Origin: an uncultured bacterium
Lineage (GTDB): Bacteria; Actinomycetota; Coriobacteriia; Coriobacteriales; Coriobacteriaceae
Assembly (NCBI GenBank): GCA_905215505.1
Contig: CAJMPU010000007.1
Span: 1-64,000 of the forward strand
DNA: 64,000 bases
Reading direction: 5' to 3'
Numbering within the stretch: the stretch's first letter is position 1; each line of letters starts with the position of its first letter. This document shows positions 1-9,459 of this stretch, piece by piece. The notes below the pieces were generated by a model, which was given only the letters and a program-made list of their open reading frames with translations, had not been told where the DNA came from and did no database searches. The position numbers and the translations under genes were made by a program.

Positions 1-72
1 TTATTAATGACGTCGACAGGCGGGGTGGTTCCCCGCGTACGTGCCATCTGAGTAACCGAGGGGAGGGCGCAC

Positions 73-507
73 ATGGGAATGACTGGTGCATACGAGCGCA
101 ATCTCGATGCAAAAGGTCGTCTGTCCCTGCCTGCACCCCTTCGCGAGGAGCTTGGAGAGCACGTTCGCGTGTTCAAAGCCCTGGATGTCGATGCTCTGTA
201 CGTGTTCTCTGCCGAGGCCTTCGATAAGTGGGTCGAAGGACTCTTCGCGGGTCGTGAGGGCCACGAGGGTTTTAACCCGCGTGACATTAACGACCAGAAG
301 CTCATGAGGGCGATCAACAAGCGCACTACGTCGATGGACGTGGATAGCGCCGGTCGTATCGGTCTTTCCGAGTCTCTCCGCAAGCAGGCGAACCTCGACC
401 GCGAGGTCACGGTTGTGGGCAACTACGACCACCTTGAGGTTTGGGATCGCGCCGCGGCCGATGAGGACGATGACGATGAGGCCCTGCTGGACCTCTTCTT
501 CTCGTAA
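73..507 (+). CDS. mraZ: MraZ, transcriptional regulator of the dcw cluster
   Basis: DNA-binding protein of the AbrB/MraZ fold that usually represses its own division and cell-wall operon. The 144 residues contain the two expected tandem SpoVT-AbrB half-domains, each marked by the D-x-x-x-R signature: DAKGRLSLP near residue 13 and DSAGRIGLS near residue 91. The length is normal for the family. The C-terminus has an acidic tail (DEDDDDE). The ATG at 73 follows a strong GGGGAGG ribosome site. It is the first gene of the dcw cluster and lies 20 bases before rsmH. The promoter and MraZ operator repeats probably lie mostly outside the window to the left. Confidence 0.96.
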   Translation: MGMTGAYERNLDAKGRLSLPAPLREELGEHVRVFKALDVDALYVFSAEAFDKWVEGLFAGREGHEGFNPRDINDQKLMRAINKRTTSMDVDSAGRIGLSESLRKQANLDREVTVVGNYDHLEVWDRAAADEDDDDEALLDLFFS

Positions 508-527
508 GGGCAAGGCACGGGTAACGG

Positions 528-1493
528 ATGGAGCGTGGGATCTTGACACAAGAATATCGGCATGAACCTGTCATGCTCGGCGAAGTGCTTGAGTCGCTGC
601 GGCTAAAGAGCGGCTCCGTTGTCTGCGATTGCACCCTTGGCGGTGCCGGCCATTCGGTAAAGATGGCCGCGCAGGTGGGGGAGACGGGCCTTTTGCTCGG
701 CGTCGATCAGGACGACATGGCCCTCGAGGCCGCTGGCGCCCGTCTGGACCGCGAGGTTCCCGGCGTTCCGCACCAGCTGCTGAAGGGCAACTTCGGCGAC
801 TTGGACGAGCTGCTTTGCTCGGCCGAGGTGCCCGGGGTCGATGGCTTCCTGTTCGATTTGGGCGTTTCGTCACCGCAACTCGATATCCCTGGCAGGGGCT
901 TTTCGTATAACGAGGACGCCCCATTGGACATGCGGATGGATCCGGGTAATAACACCTTAAACGCAGCTGAGGTCATCAACACCTATAACGAACACGACCT
1001 CGCCCGGATTCTACGCGTCTACGGCGAAGAGAAGTTCGCCTCGCAGATCGCGCGCGAGATCGTGCGCCGCCGCGAGCAAGAACCGATCGAAACCACCGGC
1101 CAATTTGTCGAGATCATCAAGGCGGGTATCCCGGCTGCCGCTCGTCGGCATGGCGGACACCCGGCCAAGAAAAGTTTCCAGGCCATTCGCATCGAGGTCA
1201 ATCACGAGCTCGATGTGCTCGAACGAGGGCTTGATGCCGCCACCAGGTGGCTCAACCCGGGCGGACGTATCTGCGTCATCTCGTATCACTCGCTCGAGGA
1301 CCGTATCGTAAAGAATCACTTTAAGGAGATGAGCCAGGGGTGCACGTGTCCGCCGGAGATTCCGGTGTGCGTGTGCGGCAACGTGCCGATACTCAAGGTC
1401 ATCACTCGCAAACCCTTGGTTGCCCAGCCTGATGAGGTTGAGCGCAACCCTCGGGCGAGATCAGCCAAAATCCGCGTGGCGCAGCGTCTGTAG
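528..1493 (+). CDS. rsmH: 16S rRNA (cytosine-1402-N4)-methyltransferase RsmH (MraW)
   Basis: SAM-dependent methyltransferase that modifies N4 of C1402 in 16S rRNA. The SAM-binding motif TLGGAGHS is at residues 36-43. The family core segments HEPVML, FDLGVSSPQLD and SYHSLEDR are all visible, as is the cysteine-rich insert near residue 270. Its 321 residues are typical. It follows mraZ directly, the standard dcw order. The start is either the ATG at 528 or a TTG at 543, which is better spaced from GGAG at 529-532. The first five residues are therefore uncertain. Confidence 0.96.
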   Translation: MERGILTQEYRHEPVMLGEVLESLRLKSGSVVCDCTLGGAGHSVKMAAQVGETGLLLGVDQDDMALEAAGARLDREVPGVPHQLLKGNFGDLDELLCSAEVPGVDGFLFDLGVSSPQLDIPGRGFSYNEDAPLDMRMDPGNNTLNAAEVINTYNEHDLARILRVYGEEKFASQIAREIVRRREQEPIETTGQFVEIIKAGIPAAARRHGGHPAKKSFQAIRIEVNHELDVLERGLDAATRWLNPGGRICVISYHSLEDRIVKNHFKEMSQGCTCPPEIPVCVCGNVPILKVITRKPLVAQPDEVERNPRARSAKIRVAQRL

Positions 1494-1583
1494 GCGCGAC
1501 CGCGCGATATTGGACCTCCCGCTCGCACCATAAACGAAGCTTAAACATACTACCAACGTACTCGGGATGGGAGGCGGCATATC

Positions 1584-2054
1584 ATGGGCTACAACACTTC
1601 AAGCGCAGCACTCGCCTATGATATGAACGCCATGCCCGCCTATCGTGAGACGCCGCAGGCCCCCGTTGCTCCCCGTGAGCAGCGCACGCCGCGCTTTGAT
1701 GTCTACACGGGCGCGGGCCGTCAGGCAAACCAGGCGGTAAGCCCGGTTTTCATGAGCGTTCTTAAAACGTTTTGCATCATTGCGGCTATCTTCATGACGA
1801 TCGGCGTCGCCCGCGTGGCGCTCGCCGGCGTTACGGCCCAGGTGCTCAACAGCAACGCCGAGCTTACCAACACGCTCGAAAAGGCGACCGATGAGAGCTC
1901 CGACCTGGAGGTCATGCATTCGGTCTATGGCGCCGACACGCGCATTCGCGACCTTGCGGGCGCTTATGGCATGGTGGAGCCCAGCGAGAGCGTTACACTT
2001 GACTTTTCGCAGGATGCAGCCGCGGGCGCCAACGCGACCGCGACCGCTCAGTAG
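1584..2054 (+). CDS. ftsL: FtsL-like septum formation protein
   Basis: Small bitopic membrane protein in the ftsL slot between rsmH and ftsI. FtsL joins FtsB and FtsQ in the divisome and positions FtsI/FtsW. The sequence shows a proline-rich cytoplasmic N-terminus, one membrane span at about residues 57-84 and then a short heptad-like segment (residues 85-105). The tail is Ala/Gly-rich. FtsL proteins diverge too much to be recognised by sequence, so the call rests on topology and gene order. It starts after a GGGAGG site and ends 17 bases before ftsI. The 90 bases upstream hold no other gene. Confidence 0.78.
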   Translation: MGYNTSSAALAYDMNAMPAYRETPQAPVAPREQRTPRFDVYTGAGRQANQAVSPVFMSVLKTFCIIAAIFMTIGVARVALAGVTAQVLNSNAELTNTLEKATDESSDLEVMHSVYGADTRIRDLAGAYGMVEPSESVTLDFSQDAAAGANATATAQ

Positions 2055-2071
2055 CAAGACGGTAGCTGAGT

Positions 2072-3937
2072 ATGACAAATGACTATCGCCGCGGTTCCGA
2101 TGGGGGCCGCGGTTCTGGACGTCCCTCGTCGCGGGGACGTTCTGGTTATCAAGGAACGGGTCGGCAATCTTACAACGCCGGGCAGTCCCGTGGCAACGAC
2201 CCGGCGTCGCGACTTCGCGGCTCGGGCGGCCCTCAAGTGCATAACACCAGGTCGCGCAAGAGTTCGTCGACCGAATGGCTCACAGGCACGCCTCTGCCTC
2301 GCCGCAAAGCCGTCATGGGCTTCATTGGGCTTGGCTTGGGCTTGGGCGTCTTTCGCCTTGCCGACTATCAAATTGTCGAAGCCGATAAACTGCGCGAGCG
2401 TGCCGATGCGCGCCGCCTGCTTGCGCAGACCCTCTATGCCAAACGTGGCACCATCTACGACCGCAACGGTAACGTGCTAGCGTCGTCGGTCGAATGTCGC
2501 AACATCGCCGTGAACCCCCAGCTTGTCGAGGATGTTGACAAGACGGTGTCGGCGCTGGTCAAGGCAACTGGAATCGATAAAAAGACCTGCCGCAAGCTCG
2601 TTGAGTCCGATGGAACCTGGGTGTATATCAAGCGCCAGGTGGACGAAGACGACGCTGCGGCGCTGGAGAAGAAGAACCTGCCCGGCGTGCTTTTTGAGCA
2701 GGCCATGAAGCGCGTATATCCATACGGCAATCTGGCATCGCAGGTGCTGGGTGTAGTGAATGTAGACAACGACGGCTTGACGGGTCTCGAAAAGCAATAC
2801 AACAAGCTTCTGACCGGCACGAACGGCTCTCTCGTACGCGAGCGCGCGAGGGACGGCAGCTATATCGCGGGCGGTGCCTATAAAAAGGTGGCTGCGGTCG
2901 ACGGCGTTGATATCGTGACGACGCTCGACGTCAATATCCAGCGTGCGGCCGAGGATGCCCTGGCAGAGGCTGTCGAGAAGACAAAGGCCAAGAACGGCTC
3001 GGCGCTGGTCACCGATCCTACGACAGGCGAGATCTTGGCAGCCTGCTCGTATCCGACCTACGACCAGACCAATTTGGAAAACGCCAAGACCGAGGATATG
3101 AACCTGCGCCTGGTCACCGACGCCTACGAGCCCGGCTCGGTCTTTAAGACGCTCGTGGCGGGCGCCGGCTTCGACTTGGGTGTCGTGCGGTCGAGTACGT
3201 CGTTTGAGGTGCCGGCGAGCATCAAGGTGGGCGACGATACCGTCACCGATGCCGACAAGCGTGACTACGCCATGACCATGGATGTGCGCGAGATGATGCG
3301 CCGTTCGTCCAACGTGGGTTTTGTCCTGGTGGGGCGCAAGATCGGTGCCGACGACTTTGCCGCCTATGTGGACAAGTGGGGCATCGGTCACAGCTCTGGT
3401 GTCGATTTTCCGGGCGAGAGCCTGGGCATCGTCAAGGAGCGTGACCAGTATGACGGCGCCACGCTGGGCTCGATGAGCTTTGGACAGGCGCTGTCTGTCT
3501 CGCCGATTGAGATCGCACGTGCCGTGGGCGGCATCGCCAACGGCGGCGTGATGATGACCCCGCACTTCTATAAGTCCAGCAAAGGCGACGAGAAGGACTG
3601 GGGCGAAGGCGAGCGCGCGATTTCGGAGGACGCCGCATCCCAGGTGACATCGTGCATGCAGACGGTCGTGTCGGAGGGAACGGGCGTTGGCGGCGCGGTT
3701 GACGGCTATGACGTGGCGGGTAAGACCGGTACGGCCGAACGTGCCGACGAGAACGGCGGCTACCTCAAGGAGAACTACATGTCGTCCTTTATGGGCTTTG
3801 CACCGGCACAATCGCCCAAGGTGCTGTGCTATATCACGCTCGACGGAACGCCGAGCGGCTCAGATGCCGCTGCGGTGCCGTTCCAGTCAATTATGGCCAA
3901 CGCGCTCGACGTGCTGGGTATCCCGCACACGAAGTAG
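2072..3937 (+). CDS. ftsI: Class B penicillin-binding protein, septal transpeptidase FtsI/PBP3
   Basis: Cross-links septal peptidoglycan as the partner of FtsW. A basic, Gly/Ser/Arg-rich cytoplasmic tail (residues 1-75) precedes one membrane anchor (about 80-100). A PBP-dimer domain follows, then the transpeptidase domain with all three active-site motifs: SxxK as S356-V-F-K, SxN as S412-S-N and KTG from K551. No PASTA repeats follow, and the protein ends soon after the catalytic domain at 621 residues. The long charged N-terminal tail resembles that of other actinobacterial FtsI proteins. The 128-base gap after it is the place where murE stands in many dcw clusters. Confidence 0.95.
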   Translation: MTNDYRRGSDGGRGSGRPSSRGRSGYQGTGRQSYNAGQSRGNDPASRLRGSGGPQVHNTRSRKSSSTEWLTGTPLPRRKAVMGFIGLGLGLGVFRLADYQIVEADKLRERADARRLLAQTLYAKRGTIYDRNGNVLASSVECRNIAVNPQLVEDVDKTVSALVKATGIDKKTCRKLVESDGTWVYIKRQVDEDDAAALEKKNLPGVLFEQAMKRVYPYGNLASQVLGVVNVDNDGLTGLEKQYNKLLTGTNGSLVRERARDGSYIAGGAYKKVAAVDGVDIVTTLDVNIQRAAEDALAEAVEKTKAKNGSALVTDPTTGEILAACSYPTYDQTNLENAKTEDMNLRLVTDAYEPGSVFKTLVAGAGFDLGVVRSSTSFEVPASIKVGDDTVTDADKRDYAMTMDVREMMRRSSNVGFVLVGRKIGADDFAAYVDKWGIGHSSGVDFPGESLGIVKERDQYDGATLGSMSFGQALSVSPIEIARAVGGIANGGVMMTPHFYKSSKGDEKDWGEGERAISEDAASQVTSCMQTVVSEGTGVGGAVDGYDVAGKTGTAERADENGGYLKENYMSSFMGFAPAQSPKVLCYITLDGTPSGSDAAAVPFQSIMANALDVLGIPHTK

Positions 3938-4065
3938 GGGGTTACAATCTTTGGGGCGTGGTTTGTTGTCCCATATGAGGGGTGTTCACATGCCCTGCAC
4001 CACGCATGTGCGGCGCTGGGATACAATACGCCGATAGCATTATTTAGGTTTACAGGGGAGCTGCA
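3938..4065 (+). other. ftsI-murF gap, no gene; site where murE is often found
   Basis: This 128-base gap has no supportable ORF. It contains two TACAAT hexamers (3943-3948 and about 4022-4027) that could be -10 elements, but I see no well-placed -35 for either. An internal promoter is possible but weakly supported. Confidence 0.4.
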
Positions 4066-5490
4066 ATGATAGAGATCGCCGTCAACAACCTCGCGGCCGC
4101 AACAGGGGCCCGAACCGTGACGGGAGAAGTCGATCTGGTATGCCGCGGGTGCGTTATCGACTCGCGCCAGGTCGAGGAAGGGACGATTTTCGTCGCCTTT
4201 CCCGGTGAAAACGTCGACGGCAATGATTTTGCTTCCCGTGCCGTCCAGTCGGGTGCCGGCGCCGTCGTGATGACGCGTGAGCCCGAGGCCGAGCTGGTCT
4301 CGCTGGCGCAGGACAAGGGCTGTGCCATCTTGCTGACCGATGATCCCGAGGAGTTTCTGCTGCGTTTGGCGCACGCGTATCGCCTGGAGCTTGGCTGCCT
4401 GGTCGTTGGCATTACCGGTTCCATCGGCAAGACGACGACCAAGGACGTGCTCGCCGCTGTGCTCGCCAAGCGCTATCGTGTCTGGGCCACCAAGGGCAAT
4501 TTCAATAACCTGATCGGCATGCCGCTCACGGTGCTTTCCGCTCCGGCCGATACCGAGGTCCTGGTGCTCGAGATGGGCATGAACCATTTCCACGAGATCG
4601 AGCGCCTGTCTCTGTCTGCCAATCCCAACCTTGCCATCGTGAGCAAGATCGGCACCTCTCATATCGGCATTTTGGGCAGCCGCGAGAACATCGCCCGCGC
4701 TAAGGCCGAGATTGTCCAGGGCATGTGCGCCGCCGGCGACAATTTGCCGCTGCTGGTTTTGGGCGGCGAGGACGACTTTACGCCGTTCATTTGCGACACG
4801 TTCGCCCAGCCTGCTGGTATCGACGTGATGCTGGCCGGCGTCTCGGACGATGATGAGGTCCGTGCCCGCGACATTCGTGTTGATGACGAAGGCCGTCCGG
4901 TCTTTACGCTCGATTTTGGTCAGGGCGAGACAATCGATACCATGCTTGCCATCCCCGGCGTGCAGTCCGTTCCTAATGCCGTTAAGGCCGCCGCGGTTGC
5001 CTATCGCCTGGGCGTGACGCCCGAGCAGATCGATGCTGCCTTTAGGGGTCTTACGATCACCGGGCACCGCCAGGAGATCAAGCGCGCCAAGAGTGGTGCA
5101 CGCATCATCGACGATTCCTATAACGCCAGCGCCGAATCGATGGCAGCCGGTCTCGATCTGCTGTGCTCGCTTTCGTGCACGGGGTCTCGCATGGCGATCC
5201 TGGGCGAGATGGGCGAGATGGGCGATGAGGCTCCTCGCATGCATGAGCTCGTGGGCGCCTATGCCGCCGCCAAGAAGCTCGACATGCTGGCGTGCGTGGG
5301 TGGTGAGCTGGCCCAGCTTATGGCCGATGCCGCACGCATGATGGGCATGGACGAGGACCGCATCCAGGTGTTCTCCGATTATCAGCAGGTGCTCGACGGC
5401 ATGGGCGGCGCGCTTGAAAAACATGATGTTGTACTGGTCAAGGGTTCCCGCTTTGTTGAGCTCGACCGCTTTGTGGAAGGTGTGTGCTAG
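4066..5490 (+). CDS. murF: UDP-N-acetylmuramoyl-tripeptide--D-Ala-D-Ala ligase MurF
   Basis: Adds D-Ala-D-Ala to the UDP-MurNAc-tripeptide, the last cytoplasmic step of muropeptide synthesis. The ATP-binding loop GITGSIGKTTTK lies at about residues 115-126. The Mur-ligase central motif (EMGMNHFHEIERL) and the C-terminal domain motif DDSYNAS follow. Its 474 residues are normal. The ATG at 4066 has an AGGGGAG site. The stop is three bases before mraY, so the two are translationally close. It is distinguished from MurE by the MurF-type N-terminal domain and by position before mraY. Confidence 0.95.
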   Translation: MIEIAVNNLAAATGARTVTGEVDLVCRGCVIDSRQVEEGTIFVAFPGENVDGNDFASRAVQSGAGAVVMTREPEAELVSLAQDKGCAILLTDDPEEFLLRLAHAYRLELGCLVVGITGSIGKTTTKDVLAAVLAKRYRVWATKGNFNNLIGMPLTVLSAPADTEVLVLEMGMNHFHEIERLSLSANPNLAIVSKIGTSHIGILGSRENIARAKAEIVQGMCAAGDNLPLLVLGGEDDFTPFICDTFAQPAGIDVMLAGVSDDDEVRARDIRVDDEGRPVFTLDFGQGETIDTMLAIPGVQSVPNAVKAAAVAYRLGVTPEQIDAAFRGLTITGHRQEIKRAKSGARIIDDSYNASAESMAAGLDLLCSLSCTGSRMAILGEMGEMGDEAPRMHELVGAYAAAKKLDMLACVGGELAQLMADAARMMGMDEDRIQVFSDYQQVLDGMGGALEKHDVVLVKGSRFVELDRFVEGVC

Positions 5491-5493
5491 CCC

Positions 5494-6513
5494 ATGTTCG
5501 GCAATCCCTCGTATCCAACGTATCAGGCTTTTTTGGGGCTTGGCATCGCCGCAGCCATTGCGCTGCTGCTCATGCCGTGGTGGATCAAGCTGCTCAAGGT
5601 CGAGGGTATCGGCCAGCAGGTTCGTGCCGACGGCCCCAAGCGTCATTTGGTTAAGCAGGGAACGCCCACCATGGGTGGCGTTGTCATCCTCGTCGCGATC
5701 TCGCTGACCTGCCTGCTGATGGGCAAGCTCACCACCGAGCTCGTACTCGTGCTGCTCGCCACGCTGGCGACCGGCGTGCTGGGCCTGATCGACGACCTGA
5801 CCTCCGTTACGCATGGGCGCTCGCTCGGTCTGACGCCCCATGCCAAGATGATCGGCCTAACCATTATCTGTGTCACCTTTACGGTACTTGCCGTCAACTG
5901 GTGCGGCGTCGCCCCCGAGATTCGTTTTCCCGGTGGGTTGACGATCGACCTTGGCGTGCTTTCGACCACCATCTGCGGCTATTCGTTCCCGTGGCTCTAT
6001 ATTGTCTTTTGCTGGCTGATGATTGCCGGTCTTTCTAATGCCGTGAACCTGACCGATGGCCTTGACGGTCTTGCTGGCGGCACCTCCATGATCGCCATGC
6101 TCGCCATGGCTGCCATGGCGTTTTTGCACGGAGACGTGAACCTGTCCATCTTCTGCACCGCGTGTGCCGGTGCCTGCTTGGGCTTTCTGTGGTTCAACTG
6201 CTATCCGGCGAGCATCTTTATGGGTGATACCGGCTCGCTTGCTCTGGGCGCCGCGTTTGCCTGTACGTCCATCATGACTAACACCGAGGTCGTCTCCCTC
6301 ATCATCGGCGGCCTGTTTATCGTCGAGACCCTGTCGGTCATGATTCAGGTCGTCTACTTCCACTTTACGCACAAGCGCGTCTTTCTCATGGCGCCCATCC
6401 ATCATCATTTCGAAAAGAAGGGCTGGGCCGAGACCAAGGTCGTCATCCGTTTTTGGATTGTCGCCGCGGCCTTTGGTGCCTTGGGCCTCGCTTTGTTCTT
6501 CCAGTTGGGATAG
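5494..6513 (+). CDS. mraY: Phospho-N-acetylmuramoyl-pentapeptide transferase MraY
   Basis: Integral membrane enzyme that transfers phospho-MurNAc-pentapeptide to undecaprenyl phosphate to make lipid I. The 339 residues form about ten membrane spans. The family motifs are present: GLIDDLTSVTHGR near residues 90-103, NLTDGLDGLAGG from residue 185, FMGDTGSLALG, and the C-terminal HHHFEKKGW. It begins three bases after murF and ends nine bases before murD. Confidence 0.97.
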   Translation: MFGNPSYPTYQAFLGLGIAAAIALLLMPWWIKLLKVEGIGQQVRADGPKRHLVKQGTPTMGGVVILVAISLTCLLMGKLTTELVLVLLATLATGVLGLIDDLTSVTHGRSLGLTPHAKMIGLTIICVTFTVLAVNWCGVAPEIRFPGGLTIDLGVLSTTICGYSFPWLYIVFCWLMIAGLSNAVNLTDGLDGLAGGTSMIAMLAMAAMAFLHGDVNLSIFCTACAGACLGFLWFNCYPASIFMGDTGSLALGAAFACTSIMTNTEVVSLIIGGLFIVETLSVMIQVVYFHFTHKRVFLMAPIHHHFEKKGWAETKVVIRFWIVAAAFGALGLALFFQLG

Positions 6514-6522
6514 TGGTCTTTC

Positions 6523-7929
6523 ATGCCTCTTGCTGATGTCTTTAGCCTGCTCGTCTTGGGTCAGGGTAAGTCCGGTCTTGATGTCGCTCGCTGGGCGCTT
6601 GCGCACCCCGAGCGCGTGAGCGCCGTTACCGTGTACGGTGGCGGTACGTCCGAGCCCAATGATGCCACGCGCTCGCTAGAGGCGCATGGGGCGTCGTTTG
6701 TCTACGGTACCGAGCAGGTCGAGGGTGCGTTTGACGTATGCGTGACGTGCCCGGGCATCTCGGAGTTTTCGGCATTCTTTAAGGCCGGCCGCGACCATGC
6801 TGCCCAGATTATGGGTGAGCCCGAGTTTGCCTACCGCCTGTCTCCCCATAATTGGATCGCCATTACGGGCACCAACGGTAAAACGACTACCACGTCGCTG
6901 ACCGACTACCTGCTCAAGGCCGCGGGCGAGGCGAGCGTTGCCGTCGGCAACATCGGCGAGCCACCGGTCAACGAGGTTGATGGCCGCGCGCATAATGAGT
7001 GGTTTGTGGCGGAGCTTTCGAGCTATCAGATCGCAACGACTCAAGAACTTCACCCCCGTGTGGCGGTGTTGCTCAACATCACCCCCGATCATCTGGGCTG
7101 GCATAAGAGCCATAAGAACTACGCGCTTGCCAAAATTAAGCTGTTCGAGAATATGGTCGACGACGACCCGGTGATTGTCGATGTCGAAGACGCCGGCATC
7201 CACGAGTTCGATGAGTATATCTATGTTCCGGGCCGCCGTATCTGCAAGGTTGCTTTTGACGACCCTGCGGGCGAGGACGCCGCGTTTGTACGCGACGGCA
7301 AGATGGTCGTTCGCCTGAAAGGCGTTGAGACCACACTCGTCGATACGTCCGAACTTAAGATTTCGGGCCACCACAATGTTATCAATGCCCTATGTGCCGC
7401 CTCGGCGGCGCTGACGGTCGGCGCCGATGTTGACGGCGTGTGCCGCGGCCTGGTCTCGTTCCAGCCGCTCGAGCACCGTGTGGAGCCCTGTGGCGAGATC
7501 GATGGCGTGCGCTACGTCAACGATTCCAAGGCAACCAACACCGATGCGGTCGAGAAGGCCCTGACGGCGTTTCCCGATGACGATGTGATCTTGCTGCTCG
7601 GTGGCCACGATAAGGGCACGCCGCTCGAGGATTTTGCCCGCGTTGTCATGGACAACGTGCGATCGGTGGTCTGTTTTGGTGACGCACGCGAGCGCTTTAC
7701 CGCCGCTATGGACGAAGCGGATGTCGATGGCGATGTCGATATCGCTCAGGCCGACGACCTGCGCGACGCCGTGGATGTCGCCCGCTCGCTCTCGAGCCGC
7801 GGCGATGTGATTCTGCTGTCGCCCGCTTGCTCTTCGTTTGATGAGTTCTCGGGCTATGAGGAGCGCGGCCGTGTGTTCAAAGACTACGTGGCCCAGCTTG
7901 CCGCTGCGTCGAATGCACAAATGGAATAG
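6523..7929 (+). CDS. murD: UDP-N-acetylmuramoylalanine--D-glutamate ligase MurD
   Basis: Adds D-Glu to UDP-MurNAc-L-Ala. The N-terminal Rossmann domain begins with VLGQGKSGLDVARW. The P-loop GTNGKTTTTS is at about residues 116-125. The typical NITPDHLGWH and YVNDSKATN segments follow, then a C-terminal domain containing SPACSSFDEF. The length (468) is normal. Position between mraY and ftsW is the conserved dcw order. Confidence 0.96.
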   Translation: MPLADVFSLLVLGQGKSGLDVARWALAHPERVSAVTVYGGGTSEPNDATRSLEAHGASFVYGTEQVEGAFDVCVTCPGISEFSAFFKAGRDHAAQIMGEPEFAYRLSPHNWIAITGTNGKTTTTSLTDYLLKAAGEASVAVGNIGEPPVNEVDGRAHNEWFVAELSSYQIATTQELHPRVAVLLNITPDHLGWHKSHKNYALAKIKLFENMVDDDPVIVDVEDAGIHEFDEYIYVPGRRICKVAFDDPAGEDAAFVRDGKMVVRLKGVETTLVDTSELKISGHHNVINALCAASAALTVGADVDGVCRGLVSFQPLEHRVEPCGEIDGVRYVNDSKATNTDAVEKALTAFPDDDVILLLGGHDKGTPLEDFARVVMDNVRSVVCFGDARERFTAAMDEADVDGDVDIAQADDLRDAVDVARSLSSRGDVILLSPACSSFDEFSGYEERGRVFKDYVAQLAAASNAQME

Positions 7930-7938
7930 GGGTTGCCG

Positions 7939-9459
7939 GTGATAGAGGAGAGCCCCCGACAGAATATGAGGAGGCCCGACTCGGACCGTGCTTCCTCGCG
8001 GCGCAGCACGCCACGCGCCGGTCGCGGTGCGCAGGGTATCGGCGAACGCTATATAGCCGGCGTCCCTGCGCGCATCATGCGACCCCGCCTGGTCTTTTTG
8101 GCCTGTCTATTCTCGCTGGTCTGTTTTGGCCTGCTTATGGTGTACTCGGCATCTTCGGTCGAGGCGCTTCACGAGAACGGCTCCGCGACGTACTTCTTGT
8201 TCCGACAGTTTATGTTCACCGTTATCGGTGTTGCCGCCCTTGAGTTTATCGTGCGCATCGCACCCGATAGCTGGTTTGGCGAAGGGGCACTGAGAGTTGC
8301 CCTTGTCGCTATGATCATCTTGCTCATTGCGGTGTTTCTTGTTGGTAGCGGCAGCCGCGGCGCCACGCGTTGGCTGAGCATTGCCGGTATTCAGTTTCAG
8401 CCATCGGAGTTTCTCAAGCCGTTTGCTATTGCCTATTCGGCCATTATGCTCGACCGTGTGTTTTCGCCCGGCGGCAACATCAATGAGTTCCTTAAGAACA
8501 TGGGCATCTTTTTGGGCATTTCGCTTTTCTTGATTTTTATTCAGCCCGACTTTGGCACCATTCTGATCATTCTGTTGACGCTCATGTGCATGGCACTCTT
8601 TGCCGGCCTTGACCCCAAATACATTATCGGAGCGCTTCTTATCGGCGCCGTCATTGTCGTGGTGGCGCTTGTCGCCGAGCCGTACCGTATGGTGCGCATT
8701 CAGGTTGCCTGGAACCCTTGGGCCGATGAGTATGGAGATGGCTACCAGGCAACGCTTGCTATTATGGCGTTTGCTTCGGGCGGACTGTTCGGCCGCGGCA
8801 TCGGTAACTCAACCATGAAGTACTCGTATTTGCCCGAGGCGCATAACGACTATATCCTGGCCATCATTGGCGAGGAAGTTGGCTTTTTTGGAACGCTGCT
8901 ATTTTTCTTGGTGTTTGCGATGCTGATCTACTCGGCGTTTCGAATCGCCGAGCAGGCTACCGATCGCCGCGGGGCGCTCATGGCTTCGGGTTCTGCGGTT
9001 ATCCTCGCGGTGCAGTTTTTGATCAACGCGCTGGGCATCCTCAACCTGTTTCCCATGACGGGTAAGCCGCTGCCGTTCATCAGTTACGGCGGATCGTCGA
9101 TCATCGTGTCTCTCATGCTTGCCGGGCTTATCTTGCGCGTCTCGCACGAGAGCGCTCGACGCGATGAATACGATCGTCGCCGCGATAGTTTTGCCGTTAT
9201 GGATGAGAGCACTGCCGGTGTTCCCCATGCGCGTGGGGAACGCTCGTCGCGTGGCGGCTTTACCGTCTTGAACGGTTCTGCTTCGGAGTCGGATGCCCGT
9301 CCCCGGCCGCGCTCGGCGCCGCAGGGTCGCGCGCAACGACCGACGCCGCGCAATGCGTGTGGCGGATATAATCGAATCGACTTGAATTCGGACCCGTCGG
9401 CGCGTTTGCGCACCGATGACCAGGGGCCGCGTGTACGAAGGGACTATCATGACCGATAA
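7939..9459 (+). CDS. ftsW: FtsW, SEDS-family septal peptidoglycan glycosyltransferase
   Basis: Polytopic SEDS protein that polymerises lipid II at the septum with FtsI. A basic N-terminal tail of about 50 residues precedes roughly ten membrane spans; family motifs include ATRWLSIAGIQFQPSEFLK and PFISYGGSS. A long polar, Arg/Pro-rich cytoplasmic tail of about 100 residues follows, longer than in many FtsW. I chose the GTG at 7939 because AGGGG lies at 7928-7932; a TTG at 7933 would touch that site, and an ATG at 7966 is possible. The 3' end overlaps murG by 11 bases. Confidence 0.93.
   Translation: MIEESPRQNMRRPDSDRASSRRSTPRAGRGAQGIGERYIAGVPARIMRPRLVFLACLFSLVCFGLLMVYSASSVEALHENGSATYFLFRQFMFTVIGVAALEFIVRIAPDSWFGEGALRVALVAMIILLIAVFLVGSGSRGATRWLSIAGIQFQPSEFLKPFAIAYSAIMLDRVFSPGGNINEFLKNMGIFLGISLFLIFIQPDFGTILIILLTLMCMALFAGLDPKYIIGALLIGAVIVVVALVAEPYRMVRIQVAWNPWADEYGDGYQATLAIMAFASGGLFGRGIGNSTMKYSYLPEAHNDYILAIIGEEVGFFGTLLFFLVFAMLIYSAFRIAEQATDRRGALMASGSAVILAVQFLINALGILNLFPMTGKPLPFISYGGSSIIVSLMLAGLILRVSHESARRDEYDRRRDSFAVMDESTAGVPHARGERSSRGGFTVLNGSASESDARPRPRSAPQGRAQRPTPRNACGGYNRIDLNSDPSARLRTDDQGPRVRRDYHDR

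Noticed and set aside
2477..3811. Long open frame antisense to ftsI (444 codons), and similar antisense frames over murF, murC, ftsZ, polA and others
   Set aside because: High-GC genes leave long open shadow frames on the other strand. These lack ribosome sites and family motifs and cover strongly conserved genes.
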